DNA of 45,465 nucleotides from Bacteroidales bacterium (GTDB taxonomy: Bacteria; Bacteroidota; Bacteroidia; Bacteroidales; GCA-2748055), in contig JAGLOO010000021.1 of NCBI GenBank assembly GCA_023138875.1, positions 1 to 45,465 on the forward strand. The letters run 5' to 3'. Below the pieces are notes generated by a model, which was given only the letters and a program-made list of their open reading frames with translations, searched no databases and had not been told where the DNA came from. The first letter of the stretch is position 1; every line of letters starts with the position of its first letter. Both the position numbers and the translations under genes were made by a program. Of the stretch, positions 1-7,818 are shown one piece after another.

Positions 1-557
1 GGATGGGGAAGGCATTGCTCCAGGCGGCTGAGAATGATGTAAAGGACAGGGGAGCAAAGGGCATAGTGGCCTGGGGAGTTCCTCTGCCATTCTGGATGAA
101 GGCAGCATGGTTTAAAAAGCAGGGATACACTAAGGTGGATAAATCAGGGTTTTTCGGACCTGTCCTTTTATGGAAACCATTCACAGATGATTCAATTCCG
201 CCAAATTGGATCAAACGAAAGAAAAAACCGGAGAAGATCCCTGACAAGGTAACTGTAACAGGATTTATAAACGGATGGTGTCCTGCTCAAAATATTATCT
301 TTGAAAGAGCAAAAAAAGCTGTATCAGAATTTGGGGATAAAGTAATATTCAGAGAGATAAATACATTTGACAGAGAAGTCCTGCTGGAATGGGGAATTAC
401 TGATGCATTATATATTGATGATGAAGAGGTAAGAACAGGACCGCCTCCATCCTACAAAAAAATAAAGGGGAAAATTGCAAGACAGGTTAAGAAATCCCGC
501 TTAAGATACTTTTCAGTTTCTCAGCTTTTTCTTCTATCTGGTCTATTTCTTGTTTAA
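1..557 (+). CDS. GNAT-family acetyltransferase with YoaP-like C-terminal domain (5' end cut by window)
   Basis: The frame is open to the left edge, so the Met at position 3 is probably internal and most of the GNAT domain lies outside the window. What remains is the last acetyltransferase strands (around VAWGVPLPFWMK and WFKKQGY, about residues 23-43), then a thioredoxin-like segment of about 80 residues with FINGWCPAQN and a conserved GPPPSYKKI near its end. This resembles the YoaP-like domain that follows some GNAT enzymes. The single Cys of GWCPAQN replaces a CxxC pair. The last 20 or so residues (from KKSRLRY) are hydrophobic and are read from DNA that is antisense to the end of the DUF4954 gene, so this tail may come from a lost stop codon. 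The acetyl acceptor cannot be told from the fragment. Confidence 0.75.
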   Translation, partial: MGKALLQAAENDVKDRGAKGIVAWGVPLPFWMKAAWFKKQGYTKVDKSGFFGPVLLWKPFTDDSIPPNWIKRKKKPEKIPDKVTVTGFINGWCPAQNIIFERAKKAVSEFGDKVIFREINTFDREVLLEWGITDALYIDDEEVRTGPPPSYKKIKGKIARQVKKSRLRYFSVSQLFLLSGLFLV

Positions 558-2472
558 TCCCTGCAATAAATTTGTTCTCTTCGGGATTTCCCCTTACTGC
601 ATTGAAATCCTGGTTAACAACTGCATCATCACCATCAATACCGAAACCTATTTTACTGCTGCTGTCATATTCCTTGGCGGCATCGTTTAAAATCATCTTA
701 TCCAGTTTTATGGAATCTAACTCCCATTTCGTTACCATTTCTATCAACTGACCGGTGCCGATTTTCTTGATATCAACTTCATACAAATCATATATCAGCC
801 TGGTGGTCCAATCCCACGTATAGCTTTCATAGCTGGCATGAATATGTTCAAGTCCAGCTGATATTTCATCCAGATCTTTAATGCTTCCGGACTTAATATC
901 CCGAATTAGATCCTGAATTACGTGGCCGGGTGCAATCATCCCGGCAAGGTCAATCCAATTATCAGAAACCTTAGTGTCGCTGCCAGAAAACCCTTCCCTT
1001 ATCGATTCTACAGAATTGATTTCCTCTATTTGATCCAGCTTTCTGATAATCTGGTTCCCAATAAATATGGACAGTGCCAGTTCGTAATACTTCCGGGTCG
1101 ATTTCAACATAAGCCTTTTAATCCGGATACCTTTATAAAGTACAGATTCCTGCTTCTTAGGGGTCTTTTCATAAAGCTCATTAAGGATCTTTATGCTTCC
1201 GGCCACTTTCTGGATAATATAAGGACTCAGAAAATCGAAGTTGATCAGGTCGGATTTTTGAGGATCTTTTCTTTTGTCCCTCCGGGGCCATTTTTCACTG
1301 TCGCGCCGTGTGCCAACAGTAAAAAGGTTCATGCCGGGAGTCAGTATGCTTCTTTCATGATCGACATTGATGTAGGAAAAAGGGAAATCGCTGGTGTCGA
1401 AACTGGTCAGGTTCTTTCCTATAACCACAGAGTAGGCTCCAATACGGCTTGGCCATAACATATATGTAAATGAACCTGTCTTTGAGCCTCTTTCCACAAT
1501 ACCCTGATGAACCGGTCCAAGTTTGTACATATGGTTGCTCTGGTTCGTGCCACTTCCTGCATTAAAAAATGAGAACATCCCGGCAATCAATAGGGAGGAT
1601 TTATGATGTGTTACCGTGTAAGGCCCTGCAAACAAACTTACTGCCTCTCCGTGAAAGGCTTCGGTGTTTGCAAAAAACACACTGTTTTCGGAGGAGAATT
1701 GCTTTCCGATCTCTACACTCTGTCCTACAAAACATTTATCGATCAGAGCTCCTCCATCAATCGTTGATCCTGACAAAACAATGAAATTCCTGGCAATGAC
1801 GTTCTCACCGATAAGGACAGGAGCATGGCTGTTGCTCACAATGGTTCCATTCTGTAACAGGGAAGCCCCCCTTATGGAAGCATGCTCACCAATATTAACA
1901 TTGTATATCGACCCGGAATTTACAATCTGTGTCCCTGTTCCGATATTTCCGGTTTCAGAGGTTCTCTCACGGGCATATTCTTTAATCATCCTGTTTATTG
2001 CTTCAATTAAGACAGGATCATGGCGATAACAAACCAGAATATATGCCAGTTGAGCAGAAAGTTTGTCGAAAATCAGGAGTTCCCGGCCACCGCCCTCATT
2101 CAGTGCCTCAACCTCAAACCCATTCCCAAAAGATGATGGGCCGTTCACTGAAATTGTGTCGGCATTCTCAATGATGACTCTGTCCCTGATCCTGTAATTC
2201 TGAATCAAATGGACGTTATCGATCAAGACATCATCACCTATTTCACAGTTAATAATTTTGCAGTTGAACAGGCCTGAAACCCGCTTGTTTTCTTCGCCGG
2301 TCACAATTTCACCACCCAGCTTCCCTATTTTGACCTCACCCAGAAACCGGACATTTCGGATATGATCAGTTGAGAATTTTTCAGACACACTGATTTTTGA
2401 CCATTCGGAAGAAAAACAGCCCTGATTCTGGAGGGCTGCTATTTCTGAATTACCCAAGGACCGGAAATTCAT
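487..2472 (-). CDS. DUF4954 family protein (left-handed beta-helix plus helical C-terminus)
   Basis: 661 residues, about the size expected for DUF4954, a Bacteroidota family of unknown function. Residues about 50-330 carry hexapeptide-like repeats (for example IGDDVLIDNV, IGEHASIRGA, IGENVIARNF), the pattern of a left-handed beta-helix as in sugar-nucleotide acyl- and nucleotidyltransferases. A His-rich, strongly conserved-looking stretch follows (TVTHHKSSLLIAGMFSFFNA and NQSNHMYKLGPVHQG), a plausible active site. From about residue 420 the protein becomes helical and ends in a Glu/Lys-rich coiled coil. It is the last gene of the ACP/acyl-CoA synthetase/nagB operon, 3 bp after nagB, so an amino-sugar or acyl-transfer role is possible. 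That role is inference only. Its 3' end overlaps the convergent GNAT frame by 71 bp. Confidence 0.85.
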   Translation of the reverse strand: MNFRSLGNSEIAALQNQGCFSSEWSKISVSEKFSTDHIRNVRFLGEVKIGKLGGEIVTGEENKRVSGLFNCKIINCEIGDDVLIDNVHLIQNYRIRDRVIIENADTISVNGPSSFGNGFEVEALNEGGGRELLIFDKLSAQLAYILVCYRHDPVLIEAINRMIKEYARERTSETGNIGTGTQIVNSGSIYNVNIGEHASIRGASLLQNGTIVSNSHAPVLIGENVIARNFIVLSGSTIDGGALIDKCFVGQSVEIGKQFSSENSVFFANTEAFHGEAVSLFAGPYTVTHHKSSLLIAGMFSFFNAGSGTNQSNHMYKLGPVHQGIVERGSKTGSFTYMLWPSRIGAYSVVIGKNLTSFDTSDFPFSYINVDHERSILTPGMNLFTVGTRRDSEKWPRRDKRKDPQKSDLINFDFLSPYIIQKVAGSIKILNELYEKTPKKQESVLYKGIRIKRLMLKSTRKYYELALSIFIGNQIIRKLDQIEEINSVESIREGFSGSDTKVSDNWIDLAGMIAPGHVIQDLIRDIKSGSIKDLDEISAGLEHIHASYESYTWDWTTRLIYDLYEVDIKKIGTGQLIEMVTKWELDSIKLDKMILNDAAKEYDSSSKIGFGIDGDDAVVNQDFNAVRGNPEENKFIAGIKQEIDQIEEKAEKLKSILSGIS

Positions 2473-2475
2473 AAC

Positions 2476-3285
2476 TTATCGTGTTGGCATTTTGGAATGT
2501 GCGATCTCCTCAATCTCTTTAAAATACTTGACACTCTCGACCTGCAGCTCCATGGTCGCGGCATCGTCACACGCAATAATTGCATGCTCATGCATCTGTA
2601 ACATGGAAACAGTCCACATGTGACTTATTCCACCTTCAATGACTTCCCTTACAGCGCGGGCCTTATTAAAACCTGTGATGATGATAACCACCTCCCGGGC
2701 ATCCATAACAGTACCCACACCGACAGTCAGGGCCTGTGTGGGAACTTTGGACATATCATTGTCAAAGAACCTGGAATTTGCCAGAATGGTATCATAACTC
2801 AGGGTTTTTACCCTTGTCCTGGAAGCAAGGGATGATCCCGGCTCATTGAAAGCAATGTGTCCGTCCGGACCAATTCCCCCCAGGAACAACTCAATGCCTC
2901 CAAATTGTTTAATCTTAGCTTCATAGTCCTTACACACCTTTTCCAGATCAGGAGCATTCCCATCAAGAATGTTGATGTTTTCAGGGGGAATATCAATGTG
3001 ATTAAAGAGATTGGAATACATGAATGCATGATAGGATTCGGAATGATCTTCAGGAATACCGACATATTCATCCATATTAAAAGTTACTACATTTTTAAAG
3101 GAGATATCACCCGCCTTATATCTTCTGATCCATTCCTCGTAAACAGGCATCGGTGAAGATCCGGTGGGCAGGCCAAGAACAAATGGTTTTTCAGCCGTGG
3201 GAGCAAAAGTTTTGATCTTTCCAATGATATAATCAGCAGTCCACCTCCCGGTATCATCTCTTGTTTCTTTAATAACAATTCTCAT
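2476..3285 (-). CDS. nagB: Glucosamine-6-phosphate deaminase
   Basis: NagB converts glucosamine 6-phosphate plus water to fructose 6-phosphate and ammonia in the cytoplasm, linking GlcNAc breakdown to glycolysis. The protein has 269 residues, close to the 266 of the E. coli enzyme. Catalytic residues fall at the same numbers as in E. coli: Asp72 (NMDEY), Asp141, His143 and Glu148 ([14 protein letters not shown]). Residues known to bind the allosteric activator GlcNAc-6-phosphate also appear kept (Ser151, Arg158, Lys160, Tyr254), so this should be an allosterically activated enzyme. The gene lies 29 bp after the acyl-CoA synthetase and 3 bp before the DUF4954 gene, so all are probably co-transcribed. 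Confidence 0.95.
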   Translation of the reverse strand: MRIVIKETRDDTGRWTADYIIGKIKTFAPTAEKPFVLGLPTGSSPMPVYEEWIRRYKAGDISFKNVVTFNMDEYVGIPEDHSESYHAFMYSNLFNHIDIPPENINILDGNAPDLEKVCKDYEAKIKQFGGIELFLGGIGPDGHIAFNEPGSSLASRTRVKTLSYDTILANSRFFDNDMSKVPTQALTVGVGTVMDAREVVIIITGFNKARAVREVIEGGISHMWTVSMLQMHEHAIIACDDAATMELQVESVKYFKEIEEIAHSKMPTR

Positions 3286-3314
3286 AATTCAACAGTTGTA
3301 AGTTATATAATTAA

Positions 3315-5459
3315 TTAGTTAGAATTCTTTAAAATCATTCTGGCGTCTCCAATGATGCTTCCCTTCCCCTGGTCCATGACAAACAGGGGATTAATATCAA
3401 GCTCATCAATTTGTGGAAAATCCATGGCCATCTGTCCCAGTCTTATCAAAGCGTCAACAATCGTTTCAATATCCCTTGAAGTACGACCTCTGGAGCCTTC
3501 AAGGATCTTGTAAGCCCTGGTCTGTTCGATCATGTTCCGGGCTACCTCCTGAGTAAGTGGTGCTACTCCAAAACTGACATCTTTGAAAATCTCAACGTAG
3601 ATGCCTCCGAGACCAAACATCAATACAGGACCAAACGAAGGATCCCTTTTTATGCCCAGGATAACTTCTTCGCAACCGGTAATCATCCTGATTACATAGA
3701 CTCCATCTATGGTGGCATCGGGCATTACTGCTGAGATATTATCATGTATCCTCTGATATGCATCCCTCACCTCCTGCGCACTTGTGAGGTTGAGCTCAAC
3801 ACCCTTCACATCAGATTTGTGTATGATCTGATCCGAAACCACTTTCATTACCACAGGATATCCAATATCGCCGGCAATATTTACTGCTTCATCAACAGTG
3901 GCTGCCAGCTTCCCTTCAGGAACCGGCAATCCATATGTCTTAAGAAGATCTATGGTTTCAACTTCGGAAATAAAGGCCCTTCCATTGGATAGAGCTTTAT
4001 TCATCATTTTTTTAGCAACATCATGCTGTATATTGTCCAATGCTGGCACCCGGTGAACCTTAGATCTCAGGTTTTTATTGAAATGATGTACCGCATGAAA
4101 TGACGAACACATGGATTCCGGAAGGGAGTAATGGGGTATCCTGTGCTTCTGCAAAATATTGATCCCCGAGGCCACATCCTTTTCACCCATGAATGATGTA
4201 TAGATCGGCTTTGTCTGCCCTTCAGCAATTATTGTAATTTCCTCAGCAATCGTATCAATATCAGTCATAGATTGCGGAGTCAGGATCACAAAAACCCCAT
4301 CAACGTCTTCATCATCAAAAGCAGCTTTGATCGCTGCCACATAGCGATCGGCCCTGGCATCCCCGATCACATCAACCGGGTTATTGATATTCGCAGTAGA
4401 AGGAAGTGCTCTCTTGAGTATTTTTGTGGTCTCTTCTGAGAACTTAGCAAGCTGGAGTCCACTGGAAATGGCTGCATCTGTTGTGAGAACTCCCGGACCA
4501 CCGGCATTCGTGATGATGGCTACTTTTTCTGACCGGGGAACTGGCTGGTAAGCAAATGCAATGGCCTTATTAAACATCTCTTCTATATGATCACAGCGAA
4601 TGATCCCTGCCTGTTCAAAGGCGGCATCACAGATCTCATCCTTACCTGTCAATGATCCGGTGTGTGATGCAGCTGCCGACGCACCGGCTTCTGTCCGGCC
4701 TGATTTAATAATGAGGATTGGCTTCCCACTTTTTTCAATTACCTCCTGTGCTGCATTCATTAAGGCTTTACCATCAGAAACTTCTTCCAGGTACATCAGA
4801 ATGACCTTCGTTTCTTCGTCATCCATCAGGTAATAAAGGAGGTCGATTTCACTGATGTCAGCTTTATTTCCAAAGCTGATGAACTTTGAGAAACCGATAT
4901 GCTTTGCTATGGCATAATCCAAAACAGCTGTACAAAGGGCGCCGCTCTGTGAAAGGAAGCCGATACTGCCTTTATCAGGCATCTCCCTTGCAAAGGAAGC
5001 ATTCAGGTTCGTTTCTGGTGCGGTATTAATCACACCAAGACAATTGGGCCCGATAAATGAGATGTCATATTTCCTGGCAATCTCAACAAGTTGTTTTTCC
5101 CGTATCAAGCCCTTTTCTCCAATTTCCTTAAATCCGGCAGAAATAATAATTACTGATTTAATACCCTTTTGGCCACACTGTTCAAGGGCCAGATGGCATA
5201 CCGGACTGGGGAATACCAGGATCGCCAGGTCAATATCATCCGGCACATCAATCACATACTTATAGGCTTTGATCCCCTTGATGCTCTTTTCTTTTGGACT
5301 TACAGGATATACAACTCCATTGAAGTCAGTTTTAAGGATGTTGTCAAGGATATCATGCGGAACTGTTCCTTTTACTCTATTTGTACCGATGATGGCAACC
5401 GATTGAGGATGAAAAATCGTTTCCAGATTTTTCTGTCTAAGTTTTTGTAATTCATTCAT
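3315..5459 (-). CDS. ADP-forming acyl/acetyl-CoA synthetase, fused alpha and beta subunits
   Basis: 714 residues in the order CoA-binding Rossmann domain (about 10-140, with FHPQSVAIIGTNR), succinyl-CoA-ligase-like domains (about 150-460) and an ATP-grasp domain (about 490-710, with a lid-lysine region VVMKVVSDQIIHKSDVKGV). His266 in ASHTGSLTG matches the phospho-histidine of the NDP-forming acetyl-CoA synthetase family. The enzyme interconverts an acyl-CoA, ADP and phosphate with the free acid, CoA and ATP; in fermenters it typically makes ATP from acetyl-CoA. The usual substrate is acetate, but branched or aryl acids are also possible in this family. It follows the ACP gene by 36 bp and precedes nagB by 29 bp. 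Confidence 0.9.
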   Translation of the reverse strand: MNELQKLRQKNLETIFHPQSVAIIGTNRVKGTVPHDILDNILKTDFNGVVYPVSPKEKSIKGIKAYKYVIDVPDDIDLAILVFPSPVCHLALEQCGQKGIKSVIIISAGFKEIGEKGLIREKQLVEIARKYDISFIGPNCLGVINTAPETNLNASFAREMPDKGSIGFLSQSGALCTAVLDYAIAKHIGFSKFISFGNKADISEIDLLYYLMDDEETKVILMYLEEVSDGKALMNAAQEVIEKSGKPILIIKSGRTEAGASAAASHTGSLTGKDEICDAAFEQAGIIRCDHIEEMFNKAIAFAYQPVPRSEKVAIITNAGGPGVLTTDAAISSGLQLAKFSEETTKILKRALPSTANINNPVDVIGDARADRYVAAIKAAFDDEDVDGVFVILTPQSMTDIDTIAEEITIIAEGQTKPIYTSFMGEKDVASGINILQKHRIPHYSLPESMCSSFHAVHHFNKNLRSKVHRVPALDNIQHDVAKKMMNKALSNGRAFISEVETIDLLKTYGLPVPEGKLAATVDEAVNIAGDIGYPVVMKVVSDQIIHKSDVKGVELNLTSAQEVRDAYQRIHDNISAVMPDATIDGVYVIRMITGCEEVILGIKRDPSFGPVLMFGLGGIYVEIFKDVSFGVAPLTQEVARNMIEQTRAYKILEGSRGRTSRDIETIVDALIRLGQMAMDFPQIDELDINPLFVMDQGKGSIIGDARMILKNSN

Positions 5460-5495
5460 AATGAAAGAAAGTCGGGTTATGTTATAATTGGCTGA

Positions 5496-5735
5496 CTACA
5501 GATATTCAGCTATGAAATTTACCGCATCCTCAATGGTTTGTATCTCAAGGGCTCTGTCCTGGTCCATCTCAATATCAAATTCCTCTTCAAATCCTGCCAC
5601 GAGTTCAACGCTCTGCATAGAATCGGCTCCAAGATCAAATACGAAATTGGCATCATCGGTTATCTCAGAACTTTCAGATTTCAGAACATTGCCTACAACT
5701 TCTTTGACACGCGTTTGAATTTCACTTTTTTCCAT
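5496..5735 (-). CDS. Acyl carrier protein
   Basis: 79 residues, acidic, with the three-helix ACP pattern. The phosphopantetheine attachment site is Ser39 in LGADSMQSVELV. Housekeeping ACPs usually read DSL at this site followed by an acidic residue; here the residues after Ser are Met-Gln, which suggests a specialised ACP rather than the main fatty-acid AcpP. The gene is not beside fabF or fabD, where the housekeeping copy usually sits. It is the first gene of the operon with the ADP-forming acyl-CoA synthetase. A general acpP role cannot be excluded. Confidence 0.9.
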   Translation of the reverse strand: MEKSEIQTRVKEVVGNVLKSESSEITDDANFVFDLGADSMQSVELVAGFEEEFDIEMDQDRALEIQTIEDAVNFIAEYL

Positions 5736-5787
5736 TGTTGATTTTTTTAAGGTGGGACAGTGAGTTTAAAATTTTACAATAAGGCGT

Positions 5788-5818
5788 TGAAGATATAAAA
5801 TCTTTCATTCTAATCAAA
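5788..5818 (-). promoter_or_regulatory. Candidate promoter of the ACP operon
   Basis: On the minus strand a TTTG (5815-5818) is followed after exactly 19 bp by TATCTTCA (5788-5795). This fits the Bacteroidota -33/-7 arrangement (TTTG, 19-21 bp, TAnnTTTG), although the -7 box lacks the final TG. It lies about 50 bp upstream of the ACP start codon. Confidence 0.35.
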
Positions 5819-5822
5819 CCAC

Positions 5823-5850
5823 ATTTAGATTATAGATATATTATCTAAAT
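5823..5850. promoter_or_regulatory. Near-palindrome, possible operator
   Basis: Arms ATTTAGAT and ATCTAAAT are perfectly complementary (8 bp) around a 12-bp AT-rich centre that is itself two-thirds symmetric. The site ends 4 bp upstream of the -33 element proposed for the ACP operon and lies 24 bp downstream of the serine hydrolase stop. Position and symmetry suit a dimeric regulator. It lacks the GC stem and U-run of an intrinsic terminator. Confidence 0.4.
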
Positions 5851-5873
5851 CCCTTAACTAAGATTAATCAACT

Positions 5874-7808
5874 TCAGGATGCAATGCTATTCGAGGTAAA
5901 AGTTTCCATCATGATCCTGGTCACCACCTGAACTGCCGTGGTCAGTTTCCCAAAGGGAGTGGAAATAAGCATATAGAAATCTGCTATATCATTCACAAGC
6001 AGCAAATGCTGATAGGTCTCTCCTTCATACAATGTTAAAAAACTCTTTTGCAGCCAGAGATCGTTCCCCATTATCCCGGTCATCTCAGCTCCTTCAAAAG
6101 ACACTGTATGATTGGGCAATTCTTCTTCTACCAATCCTTCTATTTCTTGTATACTCATGGTCTTTTGACCACCAGAAACGGTGATTGAAGGATCATCAGT
6201 ATTTATGGCCCGAAAGCGATCACCATGGATGGTTGCCTCCCATCTTGTCGGGAAATAAAATGAAAAAAGGGAATTCCCGACTTCCAACAGTTGATAGTTC
6301 TTCATGAAGTCGGGCATCAACTTAATAAACTCGGTTCCGGAAAAATAGAGTCCGGTTACAACACCATCGGGTCTGACCTTAAAATGAATGGACTGAGGGG
6401 AGCCAATGTTCCTGCTGACAGCATTCACTTCGTTGGTGAAGTCCATTGTAAAATTCATGATTTCTGTTTTTCTACGTTTGGCGAGGACTTCCAATTGTTT
6501 GTCAGGATCAGGAAAAATCTGCAGTTCCACATTCTGCAAAAATGAAGATCCTCCGCTTCCGGCATACCGGTATACTCCTTCAAATCGCTGCTTAAGGGAA
6601 TCGGGCAGTTGGTAATCATTCAAGGTCGGATCCGGAATCCTCGGAGTCCCAAAATCTGTTGCCTCTTCCTCTTCAATGAGATGAAACAGGTTATTCAATA
6701 TTCCAAACTCCGATTGGAATTTATGCTGATCAATGGAAAAATAATTTATGTTGAATAAAATTGAGGCTGCCATCTGTTTTTCCGGGTAGAGGATGGTCAT
6801 GGACGACATCGTTTCTGTATTTCCACCATGATGGACCAGCGTGCGCCCTTCCACCTCAGATATCATCCATCCGAGCCCGTATTGGATCTCCTTTCCGTCG
6901 CCTCCCTGATCAAAAGACAATCCGGGAAAACCGATCTGCGGTGACCACATGCTTTCAATGCTTTTTGGTGTCAGGATCTGCTGGTTTTCGGAAATGCCCC
7001 CGTTCTGCAATACCGCCAGGTAGTGACCCAGATCTTCAGCACTTGAGCGCAACATCGATCCCGCCGGTATCATTTCACCGGATTCGATAACCCGTTCTGC
7101 AGGAATGCCAGCATCCAAACCCAGATGATGGCCATATAAAACCTGCATCTTCCCAAAATCATCAGGATCTGTAGTGGACCGGTTCATTCCCAGGGGATGA
7201 AAGAGATACTGTTCCAAATACTCGGTGTATGATATTCCGGATACCCGGCTGATGATCAAACCAGCTAAGCTGAAAGCAGTATTGGAATACTCATAGGAAC
7301 TGCCCGGCTCTTTTTTCAGGTAGATCGACTGCAGGGAAACCATTAATCGTTCCAGCGATTGATCGGTATTCCCAAAATTCTGCGAAACGCCACCATAAAG
7401 ACTTGAAGTATTATTCAACAGCATCCTGACAGTGATTTTATCACTTCGATTTTTATTGGCGGTACGGAATTCCGGCAAGTATCGGATCACAGGATCATCT
7501 AAAACTACTTTTTCCTGTTCGACCAGCTGCATGATGGCCATAGAGGTAAAAGACTTCGTTAGTGAACCTATGGCAGTCGAGGTACGCCTGGTAAATGGTT
7601 TCTGACTGCCGATTCTCTCTACACCAAAACCCTTTGTAAAAATGACTTTACCTTCCTTAACAACTACCACCGAGAATCCCGGGGCAGGAACAGCTTTATG
7701 CACATCCAGAAAATACTGATCTATTCTCCGGTTCAGGTTTTCACTTTGTCCATAAGTGATACCCGGAACAATAAAAAGGGAAGCTATTAGAATCAATGTT
7801 GCTTTCAT
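5874..7808 (-). CDS. Secreted serine hydrolase, beta-lactamase class C / DD-peptidase type
   Basis: 644 residues with a signal peptide (MKATLILIASLFIVPGITYG, cleavage near Gln21). The N-terminal half is a penicillin-binding-protein-like domain with all three signature motifs: SLTK at 82-85 (nucleophile Ser82, Lys85), YSN at 174-176 and HGG at 327-329. The C-terminal 270 residues are beta-rich and match the accessory domain often found in these hydrolases. Substrates in the family range from D-amino-acid peptides to esters, so the specific reaction is open. The gene starts 10 bp after the end of the ABC permease gene and is probably translated from the same mRNA. Confidence 0.88.
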   Translation of the reverse strand: MKATLILIASLFIVPGITYGQSENLNRRIDQYFLDVHKAVPAPGFSVVVVKEGKVIFTKGFGVERIGSQKPFTRRTSTAIGSLTKSFTSMAIMQLVEQEKVVLDDPVIRYLPEFRTANKNRSDKITVRMLLNNTSSLYGGVSQNFGNTDQSLERLMVSLQSIYLKKEPGSSYEYSNTAFSLAGLIISRVSGISYTEYLEQYLFHPLGMNRSTTDPDDFGKMQVLYGHHLGLDAGIPAERVIESGEMIPAGSMLRSSAEDLGHYLAVLQNGGISENQQILTPKSIESMWSPQIGFPGLSFDQGGDGKEIQYGLGWMISEVEGRTLVHHGGNTETMSSMTILYPEKQMAASILFNINYFSIDQHKFQSEFGILNNLFHLIEEEEATDFGTPRIPDPTLNDYQLPDSLKQRFEGVYRYAGSGGSSFLQNVELQIFPDPDKQLEVLAKRRKTEIMNFTMDFTNEVNAVSRNIGSPQSIHFKVRPDGVVTGLYFSGTEFIKLMPDFMKNYQLLEVGNSLFSFYFPTRWEATIHGDRFRAINTDDPSITVSGGQKTMSIQEIEGLVEEELPNHTVSFEGAEMTGIMGNDLWLQKSFLTLYEGETYQHLLLVNDIADFYMLISTPFGKLTTAVQVVTRIMMETFTSNSIAS

Positions 7809-7818
7809 AATATATTTT

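Noticed and set aside
3-557. Treating the first Met as the true start of the acetyltransferase
   Set aside because: The remaining sequence begins in the middle of a GNAT domain and the frame is open to the edge, so the gene is cut by the window.
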